A stretch of 43,047 nt of DNA, from positions 1-43,047 of the forward strand of contig NZ_MBPP01000017.1 of NCBI RefSeq assembly GCF_001858325.1. The letters run 5' to 3'. The translations under genes and the position numbers were made by a program. The DNA is from Marinobacter sp. AC-23 (GTDB taxonomy: Bacteria; Pseudomonadota; Gammaproteobacteria; Pseudomonadales; Oleiphilaceae). Below, piece after piece: positions 20,105-27,831 of this stretch; within the stretch, counting starts at the first letter, position 1, and every line of letters begins with the position of its first letter. Under the pieces are notes generated by a model that saw only the letters and a program-made list of their open reading frames with translations, was not told the origin of the DNA and did no database searches.

Positions 20105-20315
20105 AATGTTTCCTGGTCGTTTAAGTAAGTGTCCGGGCTAGGCCCCGGTCGGATTGGAGTTGGGAAGCCGCGAAGTGTAACACGTTGGGTGCGGGTACCA
20201 AGATGCTAGTGGCTGTGGGTTTGTTGTCTGCAGCGCGTTCGCCGCAAATGATCGCGGCCTGTTAGACTCAGGCTATGCAATTCACAATAGCGACCGCTAA
20301 CTAAGCCGGAGCCCT

Positions 20316-21182
20316 ATGATTAAAAGCATGACTGCCTTTGCTCGGAAGGATGTCCAGGATAATCAGGTAACGCTTACCTGTGAGATACGTACCGTCAATC
20401 ACCGTTATCTGGAGCCGACTTTTCGGCTGCCAGATGCGCTGCGTGAGCTTGAGAACCCTTTTCGGGAAGAGCTGCGAAAGCAGTTAAAGCGCGGCAAAGT
20501 GGATGTGTCGATTCGCCTTCAGTCCACTGAAGTGGGTGTTCCAGGGTTTGAGATTAATGAAGATATAGCGCAAGCGGTTAATGAAGCGGCAAACCACGTT
20601 AACCGCATGCTGGATAACCCGGCGCACATCAATGCTTTGGATATTCTGCGCTGGCCTGGGGTGCTGTCGGTGCCGGAGCAGGATTTCAGCTCCGCGCGGG
20701 AGGCAGGTCTGAGCCTGTTTAGGCAAACGGTTGAAGAGCTGGCAGTGGTTCGCGAGCGCGAAGGCGACCGGTTACGGCCGTTGTTTGAGGAACGGCTGGC
20801 GCAAATGAACACTCTGGTAGCATCCGTTCGTACGGATATGCCCCGGCTGCTTAAAGCCCAGGAAGAGCACATCCGTGAGCGATTCAAGAAGGCCAAGGTA
20901 GAGTTGGATCCTGAGCGTATTGCCCAGGAAATGGTCATGCTGGCGCAGAAAAGCGATGTAGCGGAAGAGCTGGATCGGCTGGACGCGCATATCAGTGAAG
21001 TTGCCGACACCCTCAAGCGCGACGAAGCCATTGGCCGCCGGTTGGATTTTCTGATGCAGGAGCTGAACCGGGAAGCCAACACCCTGAGCAGCAAAAGCAT
21101 TGATGCTGGTGTAACCCGGGCAGCCGTTGATTTGAAAGTATTGATAGAGCAAGTGCGTGAGCAGGTGCAGAACATTGAATAG
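20316..21182 (+). CDS. yicC: YicC family endoribonuclease/stress protein
   Basis: 288 aa, complete. It starts MIKSMTAFARKDVQ and ends VDLKVLIEQVREQVQNIE, the conserved C-terminus of YicC/YloC proteins; these act as endoribonucleases in enterics and Bacillus. The gene is normally followed by gmk, but here an integrase follows. The intact 3' end is what one expects when an element integrates site-specifically at the end of yicC and restores the coding sequence. Confidence 0.95.
   Translation: MIKSMTAFARKDVQDNQVTLTCEIRTVNHRYLEPTFRLPDALRELENPFREELRKQLKRGKVDVSIRLQSTEVGVPGFEINEDIAQAVNEAANHVNRMLDNPAHINALDILRWPGVLSVPEQDFSSAREAGLSLFRQTVEELAVVREREGDRLRPLFEERLAQMNTLVASVRTDMPRLLKAQEEHIRERFKKAKVELDPERIAQEMVMLAQKSDVAEELDRLDAHISEVADTLKRDEAIGRRLDFLMQELNREANTLSSKSIDAGVTRAAVDLKVLIEQVREQVQNIE
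21160..21182 (+). other. Inferred attL region at the yicC 3' end
   Basis: Integrases of some genomic islands (for example MGIVflInd1 of Vibrio fluvialis) recombine in the 3' end of yicC. Here the integrase is 275-340 bases downstream. A second copy of the yicC tail (attR) was not seen before the window ends, so the exact core and right boundary cannot be defined. Confidence 0.5.
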
Positions 21183-21288
21183 CATCCATTGATGTTCATA
21201 GGTGTCTTTATATTTATGTTTTTATTATAAAAAAATACTTAGTTGTCCCTGACAATCTATTGAAATCTAGTTTTATCCATTGCTTATT

Positions 21289-21360
21289 GGGGAGTATAAT
21301 GGGGAGTAGTTCGACGCTCTCCCCATTATAGGTGTGATTTTCTTATGGATACTCCCCATT
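21289..21360. repeat. Four GGGGAGTA-type sites, putative integrase arm/operator sites
   Basis: ATTGGGGAGTA (21286-21296) and AATGGGGAGTA (21298-21308) are direct repeats 12 bp apart. CTCCCCATTATA (21319-21330) and TACTCCCCATT (21350-21360) are inverted copies. TATAATGGGGAG at 21295-21306 forms a perfect 12-bp inverted repeat with 21319-21330. Position between attL and the integrase gene suggests arm-type binding sites or autoregulation; that role is inferred. Confidence 0.7.
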
Positions 21361-21523
21361 TTTCATGTTATCCCCCGAATTGCCCCGTCGTGGTCAGCAG
21401 CGTCCTCTGCCCATCAACCCTGTGTAGTCAGTGTCTTGGGCATGGGTGTGAGGACGAGTGCCCAGCTCCAGCAACAGTCAATTCAAGCAATGTTTTTTTG
21501 ATCACTCACGCAGGGTGGAAGTG

Positions 21524-22750
21524 ATGGGGAGCTTTACAGCTAAGAAAGTTCAGTCTCTGATCAAAGAAGGTGTACCGGGACGCTATAGCGATGGTGAAGG
21601 TCTATATCTGATGGTGCCCAAAGTAGGCGCACCCTACTGGATGCTTCGCTACACACATGCAGGAAAGCGGCGCGAATTGACGCTGGGCAAGTGCGTACAG
21701 ATTTCCCTGGCTGAAGCGAGAGAGAAAGCTGTCGATGCCAAAAAGGTCGTTCGCAGCGGTATAGACCCAATTGAAGAGCGTAAACGTGAGGAGCAAGCTA
21801 CTCTCCGAACCGTCAGTGATCTCTTCGGCGACTGGAGCCAGGATCTGGAGAAACGCCTCAAGCACCATCACATTCCAAAGCGAATCTTTACCAAAGAGGT
21901 CGCACCTTCTATCGGGGAGTTCGCTTTGGACAGCGTCACCCCAATGGATGTGCGCGCCATCGTCAGGAAGGTGGCCAGCAGCGGTCGACCGACCACCGCA
22001 AACGATACGCTGATGTACCTGAAGCAGCTGTTTAATCATGCCATCAAGTTGGGGCTACTTACCTATAATCCAGCAGCAGCTTTTAACGTCACTGATGCAG
22101 GGGGTATTGAGAAGAGCCGCGATAGGGCGTTGAGCCTTGAAGAGATTCCGCAGATTTTTAAAATCTTCCGAGAAAACAGTGACAGCTTCACGCGAGACAA
22201 TTATCTCGCCTGTGCACTACTGCTCGTTTTGGGTGTGCGAAAGACAGAGCTTACGGAAGCTCGGTGGTCAGAGTTCGACATGGAGAACCACCGGTGGCAA
22301 CTGTCTGAGGAGCGCAGTAAGTCAGGTGCCGAGATCGTCATTCCGCTTCCCTTGCAAACCGTCGATTGGCTGAATGAGCTCGAGATCCGTGCCTGGGGCT
22401 CAGACTACGTCTTTCCTAATCGGCGCAGCAGCAAGCACCCCCACATAGGCAAGGACACGTTGAACCGCGCCATTGCCAAGTTATTCGGCAGGGAGCCGGG
22501 GAGGAAGCTACAGCCAGAGAGGAAGATGGGGAATATCGCCGAGTTCACCGTGCATGACCTTCGGCGTACCTGCCGCAGTTTGTTGTCTGCTGCCGGCGTG
22601 CCAGGGCATGTTGCGGAGCGCTGTCTGAACCACAAACTGAAGGGGGTCGAAGGAATCTATGACCGTTATGATTACTTCGAGGAGCGAAAAGAGGCCTTGA
22701 CCAAGGTAGCAGAGTTGGTCGCGCAGTTCATTAATGGCGACTCTGGTTAA
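21524..22750 (+). CDS. int: Tyrosine integrase, P4/DUF4102 type
   Basis: About 408 aa from ATG 21524 (MGSFTAKKVQSLIKEGVPGRYSD), preceded by GGAAG; a 22-codon upstream extension is possible. An N-terminal DUF4102 arm-binding domain (GEGLYLMVPKVGAPYW) is followed by a core-binding domain and a catalytic domain. The catalytic residues are Arg in LGVRKTEL, HxxR in VHDLRRT and the nucleophile Tyr in GIYDRYDY. The catalytic residues are all present, so it should be active. It defines the left end of an integrative element. Confidence 0.95.
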   Translation: MGSFTAKKVQSLIKEGVPGRYSDGEGLYLMVPKVGAPYWMLRYTHAGKRRELTLGKCVQISLAEAREKAVDAKKVVRSGIDPIEERKREEQATLRTVSDLFGDWSQDLEKRLKHHHIPKRIFTKEVAPSIGEFALDSVTPMDVRAIVRKVASSGRPTTANDTLMYLKQLFNHAIKLGLLTYNPAAAFNVTDAGGIEKSRDRALSLEEIPQIFKIFRENSDSFTRDNYLACALLLVLGVRKTELTEARWSEFDMENHRWQLSEERSKSGAEIVIPLPLQTVDWLNELEIRAWGSDYVFPNRRSSKHPHIGKDTLNRAIAKLFGREPGRKLQPERKMGNIAEFTVHDLRRTCRSLLSAAGVPGHVAERCLNHKLKGVEGIYDRYDYFEERKEALTKVAELVAQFINGDSG

Positions 22751-22903
22751 CCATTCCTTGTTGCGCTCTGAATTTATTTCCACTGGAATCGGTAAAAGGG
22801 CATTACTAAGCCTTTGTACTGGTAAACCTACAACCAGATTTGCAGAGGAATTGGCAGGCTGTTTTGCGGGCCTTTCTTCTTGCAGGGGGTGATCATTTAT
22901 TTG

Positions 22904-24193
22904 TCAGGTGTTCTCGCCTAGTCCACTGAGTGATTCTTTCAGCTTCCTTGCTCTTTCCTGGAGTGGATATAAGTCGTGTTTTATAGCATCTATACTTTTT
23001 TGGCAATCATTGAAGGGAGTTGCTTTTTTATCGCACTCTTTCTCCAAATGCCCATTCACAGCAATTAAACATACAAGTCCTACGACTAAAAAGGCCATGA
23101 TTTTTTCACTGTCTCCACCGGATGAGCTAGAAAAAATAATAGCTACTGGGAATAAAATTATAGCGAGAACATATACGATGCCAAAACGATTTTCGGGATA
23201 GGGCCCAAGAGATTTATACTGTATTTCCTGATGTCGAAGAGACGCATCTAGCTTCGTGACTTCATGATTGACCAGCGCGAGCTCTGATCTAAGTTGGGTG
23301 ATCTTTTTATGTCGCTTTTCCCGGATTTCGCGGCTTTTCAAAGCCGACTCGTAGACTAGCGTTTCAATCCCGTAATTCTCTCGAAACTTGTGGATTCTGT
23401 AATCATCTAAGGTCGTCAGGACAGTTTCTATTGCCTTTTTAACGGGGATTTTGAAAAACTCCCGATTTTGTTCGGGTCGAAATTTCGATAGTGCTTTGTG
23501 TACTTTTCTTTCGCTTTCGACCGAGCTTTCCACTTCTAGACCGAGTTCAAGCTCAAAGCGAGTTGGTACGCCAGTCGACTGAAGCTCCGATAACCTTTGG
23601 TCGAACGAGGTGTTTGTTCTCCCTACTTTCACATATCCCGGCATTGATGGGTTGCTTAAAACATAGATAAATTCACCGCTCCCAATTTCTGATGCGCCCG
23701 GCTGTATATTCTTCGGGGCAAGCACTTCGCTGGAGGAAAGAAATGAATCTTTGGTGGGCCTTTTTGCTGAGGGTGTCTTGTCACGTACGTTGTGATTGAG
23801 TGTGTTGTTTTTCCATGATGTTGAGTTGAGAGGCATTCCTGGCAGTCTTCTCTGCTCAAGGTCTTCAACGAGTTTCGCAATAATGGTGTCTGAGGGATAA
23901 GAGTGAACGCGCAAGTCATCGATTACTGAAAATAAGATCTCAATTGCTTCTTCGAGGAAAATTCTAAAAAGCCCCGGCCCAATCTTGAAGCCAGATCTAG
24001 AAAGCTTTACATGGATCTTACCCACACTCATGCCAGCGTCATCTACTATGGCGCTAAACTCTCGATAAAATGTTTTTTGAGCACCAGAAGCGTCGAGTGC
24101 ATTTAGCGTCTCACTTGGTGGTTGATTGGTCTTGCCAATCTTGACCACGCCAGGCATCGAGGAGCTGCTTGCGATGTAAATGAAGTGATCCAT
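22904..24193 (-). CDS. Tandem GIY-YIG (T5orf172-like) protein with membrane segment
   Basis: 429 aa. Two T5orf172/MUG113-type GIY-YIG modules are visible. The first (residues 1-95, FIYIASSSSMPGVVKIGKT) seems degenerate: the QRL arginine and the terminal REFF glutamate are replaced (TLNAL, LFRIF). The second (about 170-265, FIYVLSNPSMPGYVKVGRT, DQRLSEL, VHKAL, REFFKIP) keeps them. A coiled coil (about 280-335) and two hydrophobic helices (about 345-392) follow. The gene is AT-richer than its neighbours and is a single-gene cargo next to the integrase. Function unknown; a nuclease-based defence or element-maintenance role is a guess. Confidence 0.75.
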   Translation of the reverse strand: MDHFIYIASSSSMPGVVKIGKTNQPPSETLNALDASGAQKTFYREFSAIVDDAGMSVGKIHVKLSRSGFKIGPGLFRIFLEEAIEILFSVIDDLRVHSYPSDTIIAKLVEDLEQRRLPGMPLNSTSWKNNTLNHNVRDKTPSAKRPTKDSFLSSSEVLAPKNIQPGASEIGSGEFIYVLSNPSMPGYVKVGRTNTSFDQRLSELQSTGVPTRFELELGLEVESSVESERKVHKALSKFRPEQNREFFKIPVKKAIETVLTTLDDYRIHKFRENYGIETLVYESALKSREIREKRHKKITQLRSELALVNHEVTKLDASLRHQEIQYKSLGPYPENRFGIVYVLAIILFPVAIIFSSSSGGDSEKIMAFLVVGLVCLIAVNGHLEKECDKKATPFNDCQKSIDAIKHDLYPLQERARKLKESLSGLGENT

Positions 24194-24286
24194 CCCTGAT
24201 CCTTTGACCTCTTATTTCTGTTCGTCGTTGTGGCGAAGTCACGGGGCTGCCCAGTGGCGACCCTCTGAGTTCTATAGTCCTCCTTT

Positions 24287-24388
24287 TTAGCAGAAAGGGT
24301 AAGCCCCCGTTATTTTTCGGAGGGGTTGCCGGTTTATTTGAAACTCTTCCGCTTCTTGTGCATTGGGATTCAAGATAATTTCAAACAT
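24287..24388 (-). CDS. Possible 33-aa small ORF
   Basis: The ATG at 24388 follows a good ribosome site (GAGGTGAT). The peptide starts MFEIILNPNAQEAEEFQ and ends ITGAYPFC. It may be the truncated start of a longer accessory protein. The remainder of 24194-24452 shows no other gene. Low confidence. Confidence 0.3.
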   Translation of the reverse strand: MFEIILNPNAQEAEEFQINRQPLRKITGAYPFC

Positions 24389-24452
24389 ATATCACCTCTA
24401 TGAACCAAGGCGCTAACAGTGCCCTCCCTCCAAATTCACAGAGGTATCTTCA

Positions 24453-25112
24453 ATGTCCGATCAATGTCCCAACTGCCAATCTGTCCGGGTTGGTAAGAAA
24501 AACTACGGCAAGAAAACGGCTGGTGTAGTTGGCGCGTCTGCCGGCGCTTATGGCGGCTATGTCGCTGCTGCAACAGGTGGCCGAGTGGGCTGCGACGGAA
24601 CCATGGCAACGACCGCCCAATTCACGAGCATCCGTGTGGTGTGCAACAACACACTTGCTGTTGCTCTGAAGGGTTCCACTGCCAACGCAGTCAAGGTGAA
24701 ACACAACACTGCTTTCGATGCGGACTTGGTGAAGAAGCAACTCGGCATATCCGTTTCTGCCTGGGACGAATTTATGTACCGCCTGAAAGTCTTGAGTGAC
24801 CGGAGGGTGAAGAGCACAGAGGCCAGGAACTACTTCCTCAAGGTGTTCACCGATGATTCCCGCGAGGGTGTCGGTAAAACCAACGAGCGCTCAATGGCCA
24901 AAGCTCTGGGGCTTTATGAAGGCGAGGGCATCGGTGCCACGCTGGCATCATCAGAAGGAACTGCCTACGGGCTGCTTAATGCCGTCACCGAATTCATCGA
25001 TCACCAACGCCGAGCCAAAACCGTTGACCACCGGCTGGATTCAGCCTGGTTCGGAACCGGTGCCGCCATCAAGAACCGTGCGTTAGAGCAGGCCATGTCA
25101 CTTGTGGCCTGA
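24453..25112 (+). pseudogene. In-frame fusion: zinc-ribbon/glycine-zipper N-terminus + DUF932 C-terminus
   Basis: 219 aa. Residues 1-46 have a Zn-ribbon start (CPNC) and a Gly/Ala zipper (GASAGAYGGY), as in a small separate protein found in mobile elements. From about residue 48 the sequence (CDGTMATTAQFTSIRVVCNNTL, then WDEFMYRLKVLSDR) is the C-terminal half of DUF932/TIGR03299 phage-plasmid-like proteins, which are usually over 300 aa. The join fits an internal deletion that stayed in frame. It is likely non-functional or altered, although it has a ribosome site and could be expressed. Confidence 0.72.
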
Positions 25113-25142
25113 TTCCTTCTCTTAAATCTTAAAACCGCCATA

Positions 25143-25179
25143 AAGCCCACCGGAGCCTGTTGCTCTGGTGGGCTTTTTT
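25143..25179 (+). terminator. Terminator/attenuator between DUF932 fusion and exonuclease
   Basis: Stem AAGCCCACCGGAG (25143-25155) pairs with CTCTGGTGGGCTT (25163-25175), with one G-U pair and a 7-base loop, followed by a T run. The next gene's ribosome site (TGGAGG) starts only about six bases later, so readthrough would control the exonuclease. Confidence 0.85.
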
Positions 25180-25198
25180 ATGTCTGGAGGAAAACACC

Positions 25199-26200
25199 AT
25201 GGGCATGAGTGCAAAAGCAATTCAAAAACAGCGGCCAGCATTGCGGCTGGTCTCCACCAAAGACCTTAGCCGGGATGAATGGCTGAAGGTACGCAAGCAA
25301 GGCATTGGCAGTAGCGATGCAGCCGCTGCGGTTGGCATCAACCCCTATCAATCCCAACTGGAACTCTGGATGGTCAAAACCGGCAGAGATGCAGGTTTAC
25401 CAAAACCGGATTCGGACGATCCCACTTCACCGGTCTACTGGGGCCATATCCTGGAGCCGATTGTCGCGGAGCAGTACAGCCAACAAACGGGACGGAAGGT
25501 GCGCCGGGTCAATGCCGTCCTGCAACACTCAGATCCAGACAAGCACTGGATGTTGGCCAACCTGGATTATTCCGTGGTGGCCGATGAAGAGGTGCAGATC
25601 CTGGAATGTAAAACCTCAGGGGAGTTCGGATCACGACTTTGGAAAGAGGGGGTGCCGGACTACATCCAATGCCAGGTTCAGCATCAACTGGCCGTCACTG
25701 GAAAACAGGCGGCAGACGTTTGTGTGCTGCTGTGTGGCCAGGAGTTGAAGATCTACCGCCTCGAACGGAATGAGGAACTCATCGAAGCGCTGTACGTGTT
25801 GGAGCGCCAGTTCTGGGATTACGTGGAGACCGATACCCCACCACCGGTCGATGGAACCGATTCTGCTGAACGTGTCTTGCGCCACCTTTATCCGGTGGAT
25901 AGAGGGGAGACCCTGGACTTCAGTCAAAGCAAGGAACTGTCCGATGCGTTTGACGAGCTGCTGGCCATTCGCTCGGAAATGGAAGCCCTGAAATTCACTG
26001 AATCCCACCTGAAACAGCGAATCGAAGGCCAGATGGGCGAAGCTTCGAAGGCAACCTTCCCCAGTGGCAGCGTGAGCTGGAAACGGAGCAAGGATTCCGT
26101 TGGGCTCAATGTGAAGCAGATGCTGACCGATAAGCCAGAGCTTTTGGATCAATACCCACTCACCAAGCCGGGAAGCCGGCGATTCCTCATCCATGCATGA
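25199..26200 (+). CDS. YqaJ-like viral recombinase exonuclease
   Basis: 333 aa from ATG 25199 (TGGAGG ribosome site). PD-(D/E)XK exonuclease of the YqaJ/lambda-exo type. Visible are GSSDAAAAVGINPYQS (near 38), WGHILEP (near 80), the catalytic Asp in MLANLDYS and E-x-K in ILECKTSG. Such exonucleases work with a RecT/Bet annealase in mobile-element recombination. No annealase is nearby, perhaps because of the deletion that made the DUF932 fusion. Confidence 0.9.
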   Translation: MGMSAKAIQKQRPALRLVSTKDLSRDEWLKVRKQGIGSSDAAAAVGINPYQSQLELWMVKTGRDAGLPKPDSDDPTSPVYWGHILEPIVAEQYSQQTGRKVRRVNAVLQHSDPDKHWMLANLDYSVVADEEVQILECKTSGEFGSRLWKEGVPDYIQCQVQHQLAVTGKQAADVCVLLCGQELKIYRLERNEELIEALYVLERQFWDYVETDTPPPVDGTDSAERVLRHLYPVDRGETLDFSQSKELSDAFDELLAIRSEMEALKFTESHLKQRIEGQMGEASKATFPSGSVSWKRSKDSVGLNVKQMLTDKPELLDQYPLTKPGSRRFLIHA

Positions 26201-26263
26201 ATACCCCATTGGCCGCGCGGGTGTAACGAGTGCCCCGCGGTCCTTTTTCTCAGGAGCGTCATC

Positions 26264-27045
26264 ATGATTAAAGGTTTAGCCATCACGCTTCCCGTATTGG
26301 GGCGTATCAGTATTGGCCGTGTCGTTGAAAAGAACGGCATCCGGCTACCGCAGAAAGATAATCAATTCACTATCACCTCCCAGATCCAGGAAAAAGACTC
26401 CGGATGGGTTTTGCATCCGATGGACGAAGAGCTCAGAAAGGATGCTCCAAACGGTAAGTTGCGGACCATCCCGGTACGCATGCTGTTCAACGATCCGGAT
26501 CTCAATCTGAGGGCTGAATACACCATGTTCGACCGCAAAAGTGGGCGGCCCATGTGTGTCGGTAACGGCGACGCCTGTAAGCGCTTGACGCAATCAGGAG
26601 TGCAGTCTTTGCCATACCCGGGCCCCGACGTTGTGCGAGTTTGGTGAAGGTGGTCTGTGCAAGCCCTATGGCCGATTGAACGTGAAAATCGGTGACGATG
26701 ATGATCTGGGTACCTTCATCTTTCGCACCACTGGCTACAACAGCATAAGGACACTTGCGGCCAGGCTGAGCTACTACCAGGCAGTCTCTGGTGGTTTGCT
26801 GGCGTACATGCCGTTGGAACTGAAGCTGCGGGGTAAAAGTACGACGCAGAGCCATCGAACGCCGATCTATTACGTGGATCTGGTGATTAGGGAGGGAGGA
26901 TGCTGTGGTTGAGGCAAGGGAAAAAGCCACGCAGCTCATGGAAGAGTTTTATCCAAGCGAGCAGAGCGATGTCGTGGATGGTGTGTCCACAGTCAACTCA
27001 AAGCTCCAGGGACGGCTCGAACAGGTAACATCTGTATCGGGGTGA
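26264..27045 (+). pseudogene. Gp3/RDF-like (so-called hydrolase or metal-binding) protein, two frameshifts
   Basis: Three frames join to one protein of about 260 aa. Frame 1 (26264 to about 26630) starts MIKGLAITLPVLGRISIGRV. Frame 2 (about 26625-26905) holds LCEFGEGGLCKPYGRLNVKIG. Frame 3 (about 26895-27045) holds VVEAREKATQLMEEFYPSE. The Cys-x(n)-Cys-K-x-YGRL segment resembles proteins annotated as recombination directionality factor-like or metal-binding in ICEs. Both shifts are +1 (or -2), unlike the -1 shifts elsewhere. It could be an excision factor for the nearby integrase; that is inference. Confidence 0.6.
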
Positions 27046-27056
27046 TCTGGAATCAG

Positions 27057-27092
27057 TAATGTAAGCAGCCGGGGTCCCGGCTGCTTACATTA
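27057..27092. terminator. Perfect 17-bp-arm palindrome, probable bidirectional terminator
   Basis: The arms 27057-27073 and 27076-27092 are exact reverse complements around a 2-base centre (left arm begins TAATGTAAGC, right arm ends GCTTACATTA). It sits between the converging RDF-like gene and the Sco1 cluster. A T-rich stretch (27102-27110) follows on the plus strand. It may instead be a protein-binding or recombination site. Confidence 0.65.
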
Positions 27093-27097
27093 TGCTT

Positions 27098-27214
27098 CTA
27101 ACTATTTTTTTCGGATTTGATTCGAGGAAACAGAAGAAAATGCGAGCCTTCGTCCACGACGCTGGCCCGACGGTGGTCGTTCAGATTGGTTGGTCGATTC
27201 TCCAGAGACTTCAT
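27098..27214 (-). CDS. Small ORF coupled to sco1
   Basis: 38 aa, MKSLENRPTNLNDHRR... to RIKSEKNS. Its ATG overlaps the Sco1 stop (ATGA), as in a coupled operon. No family was recognised. It could be the truncated start of a longer gene lost next to the palindrome, or chance. Confidence 0.3.
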   Translation of the reverse strand: MKSLENRPTNLNDHRRASVVDEGSHFLLFPRIKSEKNS

Positions 27215-27831
27215 GAGTCCTTCTGAGCGAGAGCAATGAGGTCCTGGTTAATCTTCTCTGCCCCCAAGTCTGGCCTGATCAGCAACCGGGCGTCTCCCTG
27301 GCGGTCGAATATATAAATCGCGCTGCTGTGAGAAACGTCGTAGTCGCCGTTCTCGTTCGATTCGCCGTAACCGAAGGTCGTCCGGTATCGTTTGGCCAGC
27401 CCGCGAAGTTGAGATTCCTTTCCTGTCAGGCCGACAATATTCTCACCGAAAAAACTGACGTATTTGTCCAGACGCTCAGGCGTATCTCGTTTGGGGTCAA
27501 CGCTCACGAATAACGTCAATACCTCGTCCTGAAGTTCGGGTGGCAGACCACTTGCCGCTCGGTTCAGTGTCTGCATAACGGTCGGGCAAATGTCCGGGCA
27601 AGAGGTAAAACCGAAAAACATCATTTTCACTTTGCCGCTGTAATCCCCAGCGGTTACCTGATCTCCTTCGCTGTTGATCAGATTAAACTCAAGCTCGGGC
27701 ATCAGGCCGCTGATGTCCTTGCCGTTGTAGTTTATCTCGTTGTCGGAACATCCAGCTAAAAACGTAGTCAGCAATACTGTGAACATTGCTAACGCTCTGA
27801 AGGCTTGCTTTTCAATAAAACCACGACTCAT
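27211..27831 (-). CDS. SCO1/SenC family copper chaperone
   Basis: 206 aa lipoprotein (lipobox FLAG-C near residue 28) with a thioredoxin fold. The Cu-binding CxxxC (TSCPDICP, near 77) and the distal His (DVSHSSAIY) are intact. Sco1 proteins deliver copper to the CuA site of cytochrome c oxidase and handle thiol redox. Its start overlaps the ctaG stop (ATGA). Here it is island cargo among copper genes, so it may protect or feed oxidase during copper stress. Confidence 0.93.
   Translation of the reverse strand: MSRGFIEKQAFRALAMFTVLLTTFLAGCSDNEINYNGKDISGLMPELEFNLINSEGDQVTAGDYSGKVKMMFFGFTSCPDICPTVMQTLNRAASGLPPELQDEVLTLFVSVDPKRDTPERLDKYVSFFGENIVGLTGKESQLRGLAKRYRTTFGYGESNENGDYDVSHSSAIYIFDRQGDARLLIRPDLGAEKINQDLIALAQKDS

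Noticed and set aside
24240..24340. Terminator from the CCCCCG...CGGAGGGG pair
   Set aside because: The arms mismatch and no T run follows in a useful position.
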